Notes under the pieces: generated by a model
Seen by the model: the letters and a program-made list of their open reading frames with translations, nothing else
Database searches by the model: none
What the model was told of the DNA's origin: nothing
Made by a program: the position numbers and the translations under genes
Source of the DNA: Nanohaloarchaea archaeon PL-Br10_U2g5
GTDB taxonomy: Archaea; Halobacteriota; Halobacteria; Halobacteriales; Haloferacaceae
Length of the DNA stretch: 12,456 nucleotides
Direction: 5' to 3'
Assembly (NCBI GenBank): GCA_001564205.1
Contig: LKMY01000027.1
Location: 1 to 12,456 of the forward strand
In this document: positions 1 through 7,797 of the stretch, piece after piece
Position numbering within the stretch: the first letter of the stretch is position 1
How the letters are laid out: the number at the start of each line of letters is the position of its first letter

Positions 1-10
1 ATCCAAGCAA

Positions 11-110
11 GCCGTCTGAGCGATGCCATATCGCCAGACGGCGTCCATTTCCGGGTTAATCTGACGGAATATTACAGTAAGAGCGTCTGAGAACGTCGTC
101 ACTAGACGGC
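11..110. repeat. Two related inverted repeats at the broken 5' edge of the binding-protein gene
   Basis: A perfect 8-bp inverted repeat, GCCGTCTG (11-18) and CAGACGGC (35-42), has a 16-bp loop. A second, similar structure lies at 84-108, with CGTCT (84-88) pairing with AGACG (104-108). Both left arms are followed by GAG, and both right arms continue as AGACGGC. The two copies therefore look like related hairpins about 70 bp apart, immediately before the point where the binding-protein frame becomes open. They could be ends of a small mobile element, a site of insertion or deletion, or chance. No transposase is visible in the 110 bp available. Confidence 0.4.
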
Positions 111-854
111 AAAACAAGGCAACTCTATTTCAAACTGAACACACAGCGAGCGCCGACCGACGATATCGAGGTCCGGAAGGCGATCGCGCATGCGTTCGAT
201 TACGAGACGGCGCGAACTGAGATCGCATCCGGGTCGGAGCAGGCAGTCGGTCCGGTTGCACCGGTTTTCGACTCCCACAATCCGGACGTACCGCAACCCA
301 CTTACGATCCCGATCGAGCACAAGAGATCCTTGAGGACGCGGGCTACAGCGAGGGTGACCTCGAGATAGAACATACGTTTGTTCGCGAAACCGACCTGCA
401 AGAACAGCTCGCGTTGCTGTACCAACAGAACCTCGATGCAATCGGGATCGATGTCGAATTGAATCCACAAACGTGGGGGACGATGACAGATATGGCGACG
501 GACCCAGAGCAGACGTCACACTCGAACAACGTCTTCTATGGTCCCGTCTATCCGTCCGTCGACGCCTACCTCGTCAACCAGTACTACTCCGAGTCCCCGG
601 CTACGTGGATGAGTATGGAACACTTCGATGACGACGAGCTCGATTCGCTCGTTGAGGAGTCCCGACAGACCGTTGATCCCGACGCACGGGCGGATCTCTA
701 CCGTCAAGCCCAACAGCGTATCGCCGAACAGTATCCGAGCGTCTTCGTGTTCGTCGACACGAAGAAACACGCCGTCAACGAGGAGGTTCAAGGGTACACG
801 TTCCGTCCAACGATGAGCTTCGACTACCTGTTCCACGACCTGTATCAAGAATGA
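81..854 (+). pseudogene. ABC transporter family-5 solute-binding protein, C-terminal part, 5' end broken
   Basis: This is the C-terminal half (about 257 residues) of an extracellular peptide/oligopeptide-type substrate-binding lipoprotein (SBP_bac_5 family), which would capture the ligand and hand it to the permeases that follow. Visible family hallmarks are the LYFKLNTQRAPTDDIEVRKA segment, followed by AIAHAFDY (at roughly 126-205), then a typical 'Y.P..A..iLe.AGY' block and a C-terminal 'YP.V.VF.. ...V....GY.F.P' block ending in YLFHDLY. The frame is open from 81 to the TGA at 852-854, but TAA stops lie in the same frame at 57-59 and 78-80, and no ATG or GTG start precedes the conserved segment. 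A full-length haloarchaeal member has roughly 550-600 residues with a lipobox signal peptide, which is not seen here. Either the gene is frameshifted near position 80 (frame 1 is open from 1 to 87) or something has replaced its N-terminal half. The family call is firm; whether it is functional is doubtful. Confidence 0.75.
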
Positions 855-866
855 CGGACGCGAGGG

Positions 867-884
867 GACCACGCTGTCGTGGTC
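867..884 (+). promoter_or_regulatory. Hairpin between binding-protein and permease genes
   Basis: GACCACG (867-873), a CTGT loop and CGTGGTC (878-884) form a perfect 7-bp stem with a 4-nt loop, 13 nt after the binding-protein stop. The 148-bp gap up to the permease gene shows no convincing TATA box, so the permease is probably read through from upstream. Stem-loops at this place in ABC operons often protect the 3' end of the binding-protein message and lower expression of the membrane genes. There is no T-run, so a simple terminator is less likely. Confidence 0.35.
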
Positions 885-1002
885 GAATGACGGGAACTGC
901 TCCCTCGCCCACAGCGGTGTTGAGCCGTGCGGACGCGCACGTGATACGGGTCACTTGTCCGCAAGCTGCTGATCAAGGGATGTCCGACCGAGGACTGGCG
1001 GG

Positions 1003-2034
1003 ATGAAGTATCACGAGTATCTCACCCGTCGGCTTATCGGGATGATCGTGAGTCTCATTGGACTTTCGATCATCATCTTCACCGTCTCCCGGATCCTTCC
1101 GGGAAATCCGGCTCGCATGGCGCTAGGCCCGACCGCAACGGACGAACAAGTTGAGGAGTTCGCGCGCGAGCTCGGATTACACCAGCCGATTCCGCTCCAG
1201 TACCTGGACTACCTTCAGGGATTGCTCGTAGGCGACCTCGGAACGAGCCTTCAGACGCGGAGCCCCGTCGCCAACGATATTCTCTGGTATCTGCCCGCGA
1301 CGCTCGAACTCATTACCCTTGCGATGGTGTTCACGATCGTCTTCGGGATCGTTCTCGGCGTGATCGCGGCCAGTAACAAGGACGGGGCCGTCGACAACGC
1401 CACGCGGCTCGTCGCGTTCGTCGGAGTCAGCATTCCCGGATTCTTCATAGGGATCCTCCTGCAACTCCTGTTCGGGTATCTCCTGCAATGGTTCCCGATC
1501 ACCGGTCGACTTTCCCGTGAGTTCCAAGATGAGGTGTCCAGACAGACTGGGTTCATGCTCATCGATACCGTGTTGCAGGGACACTGGGAGGCCCACGTCG
1601 ATGTCTGGATGCACCTGATCCTCCCCGCGATGGCGCTCTCGATGGCTGGCATCGGCCAGATCATGCGGATCACGCGATCGAGCATGATCGATGTCCAACG
1701 AAAGGAGTTCATCGAGGCCGAGCGTGGACTGGGACTTCCGAACTGGCTGGTGGTCTACAAGTACACGCTGAAGAACGCGTTCATTCCGACGTTGACGATC
1801 CTCGGGCTGTTGTACGCATCCCTGCTCGGAAACGCGTTTCTCATCGAACTGGTGTTCAACTTCCCCGGACTCGCTTCGTACGGCGTTAACGCCGTGCTCA
1901 CGAATGACTTCAACGCGATCGTGGGTGTCACGATGACGATCGGACTCGCGTTCGTCTTAGCGAACCTCGCGGTCGACCTGTTGTTGGGCCGCGTTGACCC
2001 ACGGATCCGACTCTCGATGGAGGAAGCAACATGA
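1003..2034 (+). CDS. ABC transporter permease, DppB/OppB-like
   Basis: This 343-residue inner-membrane permease belongs to the dipeptide/oligopeptide/nickel (DppB) family and would form half of the transport channel. The N-terminus YLTRRLIGMIVSLIGLSIII is the usual first membrane helix. It is followed by the family pattern ILPGNPA (31-37) and the extracytoplasmic 'LGL..P...QY..YL.GLL.GDLG.S' block (57-82). Further hydrophobic helices lie near 100-122, 135-165, 203-222, 263-285 and 303-328. The cytoplasmic EAA loop that docks on the ATPase is 'EFIEAERGLGL' at 235-245. The C-terminal LVFNFPGLASYGVNAVLTND block is also typical. Length is normal for the family. The ATG at 1003 is the first plausible start and has only a weak ribosome site. 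The gene overlaps the next permease by four bases (ATGA). Substrate cannot be read from the sequence; the downstream enzymes suggest a peptide-like or cyclic amide compound. Confidence 0.93.
   Translation: MKYHEYLTRRLIGMIVSLIGLSIIIFTVSRILPGNPARMALGPTATDEQVEEFARELGLHQPIPLQYLDYLQGLLVGDLGTSLQTRSPVANDILWYLPATLELITLAMVFTIVFGIVLGVIAASNKDGAVDNATRLVAFVGVSIPGFFIGILLQLLFGYLLQWFPITGRLSREFQDEVSRQTGFMLIDTVLQGHWEAHVDVWMHLILPAMALSMAGIGQIMRITRSSMIDVQRKEFIEAERGLGLPNWLVVYKYTLKNAFIPTLTILGLLYASLLGNAFLIELVFNFPGLASYGVNAVLTNDFNAIVGVTMTIGLAFVLANLAVDLLLGRVDPRIRLSMEEAT
2019..2023 (+). promoter_or_regulatory. Ribosome binding site of second permease
   Basis: GGAGG lies inside the 3' end of the upstream permease gene, seven bases before the ATG at 2031. 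It supports that start and translational coupling through the ATGA overlap. Confidence 0.7.
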
Positions 2035-2963
2035 ATACAGACACGCTTGATAATGATTCCCCAACTGACACGGGGGATCCCAGTTGGCTCGATACACTCC
2101 TGCCACCCGCTCGGCGAGAGGCGTGGCGACGCGCCGCTCGTCGGTTCCTGAGCCGGCCGATCAGCGCCGCCGGCCTCGCAATCGTCAGTATCATCGTGTT
2201 TCTCGCAGTGTTCGCGCCGATCGTTGCACCACATCCGGAGCATGCGGGTGCGTTCACTGATTTCGGGAACTCGATGCAGCCACCGAGTCTCGAGCATCCG
2301 TTCGGGACTGACCAGAGCGGCCGTGACGTGTTCAGCCGTGTCCTGTTCGGTTACCGTCTCTCCCTAACGATGGTCGCGGTCGTACTCGGCATCGGCGTCC
2401 CGCTTGGCGTCATGCTCGGGCTCGTCGCGGGCTACTACGGTGGAGCGGTGGAGACCGGAATCATGCGTGGGACGGATGCGTTCCTGTCGCTTCCGCCGCT
2501 GGTGATGGCGCTCGCGATAACCTCCGCGCTCGAACCAACGATCACGAACGCGATGCTCGCGATCGCTGCACTGTGGTGGACGTGGCATGCTAGGCTCGTC
2601 CAGAGTCTGGTGGCAAGCGAACGGAACGAAGAGTACGTCGCAGCTGCGGAGCTCGCGGGCGCGTCCACACCACACATCCTGTTCCGGGAGATCCTCCCGA
2701 ACTGCCTCTCGCCGATCCTGGTGAAGGTCACGCTTGATGCGGGGTTCGTGATCCTGATCGGTGCTGGTCTCTCGTTCATCGGTGTCGGCGTCCAGCCGCC
2801 ACAACCGGGTCTCGGGACCATGGTGAGCGATGGAACGACCTACTTACCGGATGGCTGGTGGGTGAGCATCTTCCCCGGCGTAGCGATCTTCGTCGTGGTC
2901 ATGGGGTTCAACATGATCGGTGACGGACTTCGCGACCTGTTCGACGTGGAGGTGCAGCGATGA
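2031..2963 (+). CDS. ABC transporter permease, DppC/OppC-like
   Basis: This 310-residue permease is the DppC-type partner of the preceding gene. A polar, acidic haloarchaeal N-terminal tail (1-30) precedes the first membrane helix (about 46-66). The diagnostic extracytoplasmic block HPFGTDQSGRDVFSRVLFG is at 89-107, followed by the family's second helix block 'YRLSL...V.....G...G...GYYGG' (108-138). The EAA loop 'EYVAAAELAGAS' at 201-212 is the docking site for the ATPases. The end, GLGTMVSDGTTYLPDGWW followed by a last helix and GDGLRDLFD, is typical. It starts four bases inside the previous gene with a GGAGG site and ends in an ATGA overlap with the first ATPase. Length and motifs are intact, so this subunit looks functional. 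Confidence 0.93.
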   Translation: MNTDTLDNDSPTDTGDPSWLDTLLPPARREAWRRAARRFLSRPISAAGLAIVSIIVFLAVFAPIVAPHPEHAGAFTDFGNSMQPPSLEHPFGTDQSGRDVFSRVLFGYRLSLTMVAVVLGIGVPLGVMLGLVAGYYGGAVETGIMRGTDAFLSLPPLVMALAITSALEPTITNAMLAIAALWWTWHARLVQSLVASERNEEYVAAAELAGASTPHILFREILPNCLSPILVKVTLDAGFVILIGAGLSFIGVGVQPPQPGLGTMVSDGTTYLPDGWWVSIFPGVAIFVVVMGFNMIGDGLRDLFDVEVQR

Positions 2964-4108
2964 CGCGTGCCGATATTACGACGGATCCGGTACTTTCAGT
3001 GAAAGATCTTCGCGTCCACTTCGACTCGTTCGACGGCACCGCGGAGGTGATAGATGGTGTCGACCTCTCTGTCGGGAAGGGTGAAGTCGTCGCCGTCGTC
3101 GGGGAGACTGGCTGTGGGAAGTCCGTGACGATGAAGTCGATCCTCGGCACGCTCCAGCAGCCACCTGGGCGCATTCCAACCGGCGAGATTCGGTTCAAAG
3201 GACACGATCTCCTCGACGCGTCACGGTCCGAAGTGGACCGCATCAAGGGGCGTGAGATCGGGATGATCTTCCAAGACCCGATGGCGTCGTTGAATCCCGT
3301 CTTTACTGTGGGCGAACAGCTCACCGACACCGCACAGTTCGGCGGGAGTCAGGACGTCGGCGTGACCGAATACTTCCGACGGAAACACCTCGGCTCCGAG
3401 CGTGCGGAGGCTCGACAACGCGTCATCGACATGCTTGAGGAGGTCCAGATGCCGGATCCCGAACGGATCCTGGACAACTATCCCTCCCAGCTGTCGGGTG
3501 GGATGTCTCAGCGTGTGCTCATCGCACAGGCACTCCTGAACGAACCGGAACTCCTCATCGCTGATGAGATCGGAACCGCGCTCGACGTGACCATCCACGA
3601 CCAAGTCCTCGGGCTGCTTGAGGATCTCATCGCCGAGCGCGATCTCTCACTGCTGATGATCACGCACAATCTGGGGGTTGCACGCCAGATCAGCGATCGC
3701 GTCTACATCATGTACGCAGGACGGATCGTCGAAACCGCTCCGACCGAGGAGATCTTCGCGGATCCGAAGCACCCGTACACGCAGGGGCTGATCGCGTCGA
3801 TCCCGAAGCTCACCGGCGAGAACATGGCCGACGGGATCGACGGCTCGATCCCCGAGTACATCGATCCGCCGACCGGCTGTCGATTCGCCTCACGGTGCCC
3901 GTACGCACATGACCGGTGTGAAACAGAACGACCCGAAATGACGTATGACTCCACAGACTCCGGCGTGGCGTGCTTCCTGTATGATGACCAACCCGCGCCG
4001 TATGACCCGCCCACAATCGCGGAGACGCGCGAACGGATGCGCCGTGACGCCTCGTCGACGACTTCTGCGGAGGAGGTTGCTGACCAACATGGAGGTGGTG
4101 ACACGTGA
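2960..4108 (+). CDS. ABC transporter ATP-binding protein, DppD/OppD-like
   Basis: This 382-residue cytoplasmic ATPase energises the transporter together with the next gene. Walker A is GETGCGKS at 48-55, the Q-loop is in FQDPMASLNP (Q105), the signature is LSGGMSQR at 178-185, Walker B is LLIADE at 198-203, and the switch histidine is H236 in ITHN. After the ATPase domain comes the oligopeptide-transporter C-terminal domain, with PTGCRFASRCPYAHDRCETE (303-322) and cysteines C307, C313, C320 and C338, a set conserved in the family. One oddity is that the usual DEPT(T/S)ALD after Walker B reads DEIGTALD; the catalytic E203 and the D-loop ALD are kept. A Ser/Thr/acid-rich tail follows about residue 345. 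A GGAGGTG site at 2948-2954 precedes the ATG, which overlaps the permease stop by ATGA. Confidence 0.93.
   Translation: MTRADITTDPVLSVKDLRVHFDSFDGTAEVIDGVDLSVGKGEVVAVVGETGCGKSVTMKSILGTLQQPPGRIPTGEIRFKGHDLLDASRSEVDRIKGREIGMIFQDPMASLNPVFTVGEQLTDTAQFGGSQDVGVTEYFRRKHLGSERAEARQRVIDMLEEVQMPDPERILDNYPSQLSGGMSQRVLIAQALLNEPELLIADEIGTALDVTIHDQVLGLLEDLIAERDLSLLMITHNLGVARQISDRVYIMYAGRIVETAPTEEIFADPKHPYTQGLIASIPKLTGENMADGIDGSIPEYIDPPTGCRFASRCPYAHDRCETERPEMTYDSTDSGVACFLYDDQPAPYDPPTIAETRERMRRDASSTTSAEEVADQHGGGDT
4091..4097 (+). promoter_or_regulatory. Ribosome binding site deciding the GTG start of the second ATPase
   Basis: GGAGGTG lies seven bases before the GTG at 4105, which overlaps the upstream TGA as GTGA. 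Spacing and overlap match the other junctions in the cluster, so GTG rather than a later ATG is the likely start. Confidence 0.7.
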
Positions 4109-5157
4109 GCGATCCGTTGCTCGAAGTGCGTGACCTTGAGAAGTATTTCCCGATCAAATCGGGGCTCTTGCAACGAACGACGGGACACGTCAAGGCGGTA
4201 GACGGTGTGTCCTTCGCTATCGATCGTGGTGAGACCCTGGCGTTGATCGGCGAATCCGGAAGCGGAAAAAGCACGATCGCCGAGACAATCATTGGGCTGA
4301 AACGAGCCACCGATGGGCAAGTGGTCTTCGACGGTGAGGACATCACCGACCCCTCCGATTCGAAGCTCGAAGAGCTTCGATCGAAGGTACAGATGGTGTT
4401 CCAAGACCCGACATCGAGTTTGAATCCTCGACGGACGGTTGAACAGACGCTCGAAGTTCCGCTGAAGGCTCGTGGTGTTCCGCGCGAAGACCGTGTTGAG
4501 CGTATCATCAAGCTATTGGAACGCGTCGAGTTGAATCCACAGCATCGCTATCGCTACCCACACGAACTGAGCGGCGGACAGAAACAACGGATCAACATCG
4601 CACGGGCCGTGTCCATCGAGCCCGAGCTGTTGATCCTTGACGAGCCGACCAGCGCGCTGGACGTCAGTGTGCAGGCGAAGATCGTCCGACTGTTGGATGA
4701 TCTCCAAACCGAGTACGGACTCACCTATCTGTTCATCACGCACGACCTCTCACTCGTTCGGAACGTTGCTGAGCGCACGGCCGTGATGTATCTCGGTCAG
4801 ATACAGGAGCGTGGCGACACACGACAGCTGTTCGAACAGCCACACCATCCGTACACGCAAGCACTTCTCTCGGCGATCCCGGTGACGAGCGACGAAGAAG
4901 AGGCTTACAAACCGCACGAAGACCAGCTGAAAGGAGAGATTCCGAGCCCCGAAAACGTCCCATCCGGCTGTCGGTTCCACACACGCTGTCCGTATGCGAC
5001 CGATGTCTGTGAGACGGAGCGAGTCGCGTTGCAGACCGTTGACGGCCACGGTGACACGCGGTGTCACATCTACGATCCTGCTCACACAGACGAGTTTGAG
5101 CGGACGCCGGATGTGGCGACGGAAGCAGTGAAACGGAGACGATCACTCGATGAGTAA
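4105..5157 (+). CDS. ABC transporter ATP-binding protein, DppF/OppF-like
   Basis: This 350-residue cytoplasmic ATPase is the DppF-type partner. The opening 'LLEVRDLEKYFPIKSGLLQR' pattern is typical of this subfamily. Walker A is GESGSGKS at 49-56, the Q-loop is FQDPTSSLNP (Q100), the signature is LSGGQKQR at 155-162, Walker B is LLILDEPTSALD at 175-186, and the switch histidine is H213. The C-terminal oligopeptide domain has PSGCRFHTRCPYATDVCE with cysteines C289, C295, C302 and a later C320. All key residues are present, unlike the mildly altered Walker B neighbourhood of its partner. It starts with GTG and overlaps the next gene (DUF917) by eight bases. The transporter genes and the metabolic genes are therefore physically joined and very probably co-transcribed. 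Confidence 0.93.
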   Translation: MSDPLLEVRDLEKYFPIKSGLLQRTTGHVKAVDGVSFAIDRGETLALIGESGSGKSTIAETIIGLKRATDGQVVFDGEDITDPSDSKLEELRSKVQMVFQDPTSSLNPRRTVEQTLEVPLKARGVPREDRVERIIKLLERVELNPQHRYRYPHELSGGQKQRINIARAVSIEPELLILDEPTSALDVSVQAKIVRLLDDLQTEYGLTYLFITHDLSLVRNVAERTAVMYLGQIQERGDTRQLFEQPHHPYTQALLSAIPVTSDEEEAYKPHEDQLKGEIPSPENVPSGCRFHTRCPYATDVCETERVALQTVDGHGDTRCHIYDPAHTDEFERTPDVATEAVKRRRSLDE

Positions 5158-6250
5158 CGACACGATTACACGAGCCGATCTGGATGCCCTCGCGACCGGT
5201 GCCACGGTCTTAGGCACGGGTGGCGGCGGTGATCCGTACATCGGCCGACTGATGGCTGAACAGGCGATTGAAGAACACGGGCCGGTTGAATTGATCGACC
5301 CGGATGATGTCCCAGGCGATGCGCTCGTCGTTCCGAGTGCGATGCTCGGCGCACCGACCGTCATGGTCGAAAAGATCCCCCGCGGGACCGAGACGCTCTC
5401 GGCGTTTGAGGCGCTCGAAACACATCTCGGCGAGCAGGCGTACGCGACGATGAGCATCGAGGCCGGCGGCCTCAACAGTACGGTCCCGATTGCCGTTGCG
5501 GCCGCACTCGATCTTCCGCTGGTCGACGCCGACGCCATGGGGCGAGCCTTCCCGGAAGTCCAGATGGTCACGCTGACGCTCGGGGGGATCGATGCGACGC
5601 CGATGGCGATCGCCGATGAGAAGGGGAACACCGTGTTCGTGAACACGAAAACGAACGAGAAGGCCGAGCAGTTCGCGCGTTCGACGAGCATTGATATGGG
5701 TGGGTCGTGTATGATCGCGACCTATCCGCATACCGGTGCGGAGCTACGAGATCACGGGATTCTGCGTTCGATGTCGTACGCTCGCGACATCGGCGAGGCG
5801 ATCAACCAGGCACAGGCGAACTCCATCGATCCCATCGACGCACTCGTCGAATTCGTCGACGGGTTCGAACTGTTCGACGGAAAAGTCATCGATGTCGAAC
5901 GCCGGACTGAGGGCGGGTTCGCCGTCGGTGAAGCGACGATCGACGGTCTCGACTCGTACGAAGGCCGGACGCTCTCGCTCGATTTCCAGAACGAGCACCT
6001 CGTCGCACGGGACAGCGAACACGGCGTGATCGCGAGTGTTCCCGATCTCATCACGGTCCTGGACTCGGAAACCGGCGATCCGGTCACGACCGAAGGGCTA
6101 CGGTACGGCCATCGAGTGACCGTCGTCGGCATGAAGTGCTCGGAGAAATGGCGCACGCCGGCCGGGCTCGAACTCGTCGGGCCTCGCTACTTCAACTACG
6201 ACATCGACTACGAACCAATCGAAGACATTCACACGGAGCTTACACAATGA
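5150..6250 (+). CDS. DUF917 family protein, first copy
   Basis: This 366-residue cytoplasmic protein belongs to the DUF917 family (Pfam PF06032; some recent annotations use the name S-methyl thiohydantoin desulfurase for it). Hallmarks visible here are GATVLGTGGGGDPYIG at 17-32, the LGAPTV..EK block (66-75), EAGGLNST at 104-111, PLVDADAMGRAFPE at 123-136, MGGS (183-186), GKVIDV..R..GGF (244-257), LDFQNE (277-282) and SVPDLIT (296-302). The Gly-rich loop and the E.GG.NS and DAD.MGRAFPE motifs are the likely ligand or active-site elements; this is inferred from conservation among the three copies here. It overlaps the upstream ATPase by eight bases and the downstream HyuA-like gene by ATGA. DUF917 proteins are known as neighbours of, or fused to, hydantoinase/oxoprolinase A proteins, which fits this layout. 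The exact reaction is not established from the sequence. Confidence 0.88.
   Translation: MSNDTITRADLDALATGATVLGTGGGGDPYIGRLMAEQAIEEHGPVELIDPDDVPGDALVVPSAMLGAPTVMVEKIPRGTETLSAFEALETHLGEQAYATMSIEAGGLNSTVPIAVAAALDLPLVDADAMGRAFPEVQMVTLTLGGIDATPMAIADEKGNTVFVNTKTNEKAEQFARSTSIDMGGSCMIATYPHTGAELRDHGILRSMSYARDIGEAINQAQANSIDPIDALVEFVDGFELFDGKVIDVERRTEGGFAVGEATIDGLDSYEGRTLSLDFQNEHLVARDSEHGVIASVPDLITVLDSETGDPVTTEGLRYGHRVTVVGMKCSEKWRTPAGLELVGPRYFNYDIDYEPIEDIHTELTQ
6235..6238 (+). promoter_or_regulatory. Ribosome binding site deciding the start of the HyuA-like gene
   Basis: GGAG lies eight bases before the ATG at 6247, which overlaps the DUF917 stop as ATGA. It selects 6247 over the in-frame upstream ATG at 6136, which would add an Arg-rich, non-homologous 37-residue extension. 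Confidence 0.65.
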
Positions 6251-7797
6251 ACGGATACAGACTGGGAATTGACGTTGGTGGAACGAATACAGACGCAGTG
6301 ATCCTCGACGCGGAGGACACCCCGATCGCCCAGACGAAGCGGCCGACGACGGAGGACATCACGACCGGCATCGTCAACGCGCTTGATGACGTACTCGATG
6401 CCGTCGAGTTCACGGTCTCTGAGATCGAGTACGTCATGCTCGGCACGACGCACGCAACGAACGCGATCACCGAGCGACGCGGATTGAACGACGTCGGCGT
6501 GATCCGACTCGGGGCGCCCGCGACCGAAAGCATTCGGCCCCTGCTCGAATGGCCGGACGATCTCGAAGCCGCCATCGGCGACAAGACTACCATTCTCGAC
6601 GGTGGTCACGAGTTCGATGGGCGAACGCTCAACGAGCTCGACGAGGAGCAGGTGCGGGAGACGGTGCGTGAGTTCAGTGATGCCGATGCGTTCGCCGTCA
6701 CAAGCGTGTTCTCTCCAGTCCGTGAGGACCACGAGACGCGTGTCAGAGAGATCATTCACGACGAATTCGATGACGATGTTCCGGTATCACTCTCGAACGA
6801 GATCGGAAGCGTGGGCCTCCTCGAACGTGAAAACGCGACGGCACTGAACGCGGCACTCACCAGCGTCGCTGCCGAGGCGGCTTCGGCCTTTTTGGATGCC
6901 ATGGACGAGCGTGGTATCGACGCTCAGCTCTATTTCGGACAGAACGACGGTACGCTCATGAGCGTCGAGTACGCGCTCGAGTATCCGATCTTCACCGTCG
7001 CAAGTGGGCCGTCGAACTCCGTGCGGGGTGCTGCGTATCTCTCCGGGATCGAGAACGGCATCATCGTCGATGTCGGCGGGACCACCACCGATGTCGGCGC
7101 CGTCAGCGACGGGTTCCCGCGTGAAAGTAGCGTAGCCGTCGAGATCGGGGAGGTGAAGACGAACTTCCGCATGCCGGACCTGATCAGCATAGGGATCGGC
7201 GGCGGTTCGTACGTCGATGTCGACGACGAGTCGGTTACCGTCGGTCCACAGAGCGTCGGATATCGCTTGACGGAGGAGGGGCTTTGTTTCGGTGGCTCCA
7301 CGCTCACCGCGACCGACATCGAAGTGGCCAGCGGCTCCGTTGACATTGGGTCCGTGTCGCCGTCAGTCGATGAAGAGACGATCGCCGGGGCTCGAACGTA
7401 CATACGGACGGAAGTCGAGAGAGCCGTCGACCGGATGAAGACGAGTCCTGAACCAGTTCCCGTGGTCGTCGTCGGCGGTGGGAGCATCCTCGTTCCCGCG
7501 GATCTCGACGGTGCGAGCGAGGTGTACATGCCCGATCATTACGAGGTTGCTAACGCGGTCGGCGTGGCAATCGCTCAGGTGTCGGGACAGATCGACCGGA
7601 TCTACAGTCTCGACGACCAGACGCGCGAGGACGCGCTCGAAGACGCGAAGTCGAAAGCCACGAGGAACGCCGTCGAAGCGGGAGCTGCTGCCGATTCCGT
7701 TGATATCGTCGACATCGAGGAGGTTCCGCTCTCGTATCTTCCGGGGAACGCCGTCCGGATCAAAGTGAAAGCTGCCGGTACGCTGAGCGACGAATGA
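6247..7797 (+). CDS. Hydantoinase/oxoprolinase A-type ATPase
   Basis: This 516-residue cytoplasmic protein has the Hydant_A_N and Hydantoinase_A domains, an actin/sugar-kinase-type ATPase fold. Known relatives use ATP to open hydantoin or 5-oxoproline rings, or to activate acetone. The first phosphate loop is GIDVGGTNTDAVILD at 7-21. It is followed by LGTTHATNAITERRG (65-79), NEIGSVGLLERENATALNAAL (184-204), FGQNDGTLMS (230-239) and ASGPSNSVRGA (252-262). The second phosphate loop is VDVGGTTTDVG at 274-284, then ISIGIGGGS (313-321) and the adenosine-type VVVVGGGS (406-413). The start at 6247 gives the standard N-terminus. The protein is shorter than classical HyuA (around 650-700 residues) and lacks its C-terminal domain, as is usual for DUF917-linked members. 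No HyuB follows; a second DUF917 gene starts inside its stop (ATGA). The DUF917 proteins may take the place of HyuB as partner. Confidence 0.9.
   Translation: MNGYRLGIDVGGTNTDAVILDAEDTPIAQTKRPTTEDITTGIVNALDDVLDAVEFTVSEIEYVMLGTTHATNAITERRGLNDVGVIRLGAPATESIRPLLEWPDDLEAAIGDKTTILDGGHEFDGRTLNELDEEQVRETVREFSDADAFAVTSVFSPVREDHETRVREIIHDEFDDDVPVSLSNEIGSVGLLERENATALNAALTSVAAEAASAFLDAMDERGIDAQLYFGQNDGTLMSVEYALEYPIFTVASGPSNSVRGAAYLSGIENGIIVDVGGTTTDVGAVSDGFPRESSVAVEIGEVKTNFRMPDLISIGIGGGSYVDVDDESVTVGPQSVGYRLTEEGLCFGGSTLTATDIEVASGSVDIGSVSPSVDEETIAGARTYIRTEVERAVDRMKTSPEPVPVVVVGGGSILVPADLDGASEVYMPDHYEVANAVGVAIAQVSGQIDRIYSLDDQTREDALEDAKSKATRNAVEAGAAADSVDIVDIEEVPLSYLPGNAVRIKVKAAGTLSDE

Noticed and set aside
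1177..1712. Two long minus-strand frames opposite the DppB-like gene
   Set aside because: They are antisense shadows with His/Asp/Arg- or Arg/Ser-rich composition over a clear permease gene.
6136..6246. Longer version of the HyuA-like protein starting at an upstream in-frame ATG
   Set aside because: The added 37 residues are Arg-rich, overlap the DUF917 coding end and match nothing in the family. The ATG at 6247 has a GGAG site, an ATGA overlap and gives the standard N-terminus.
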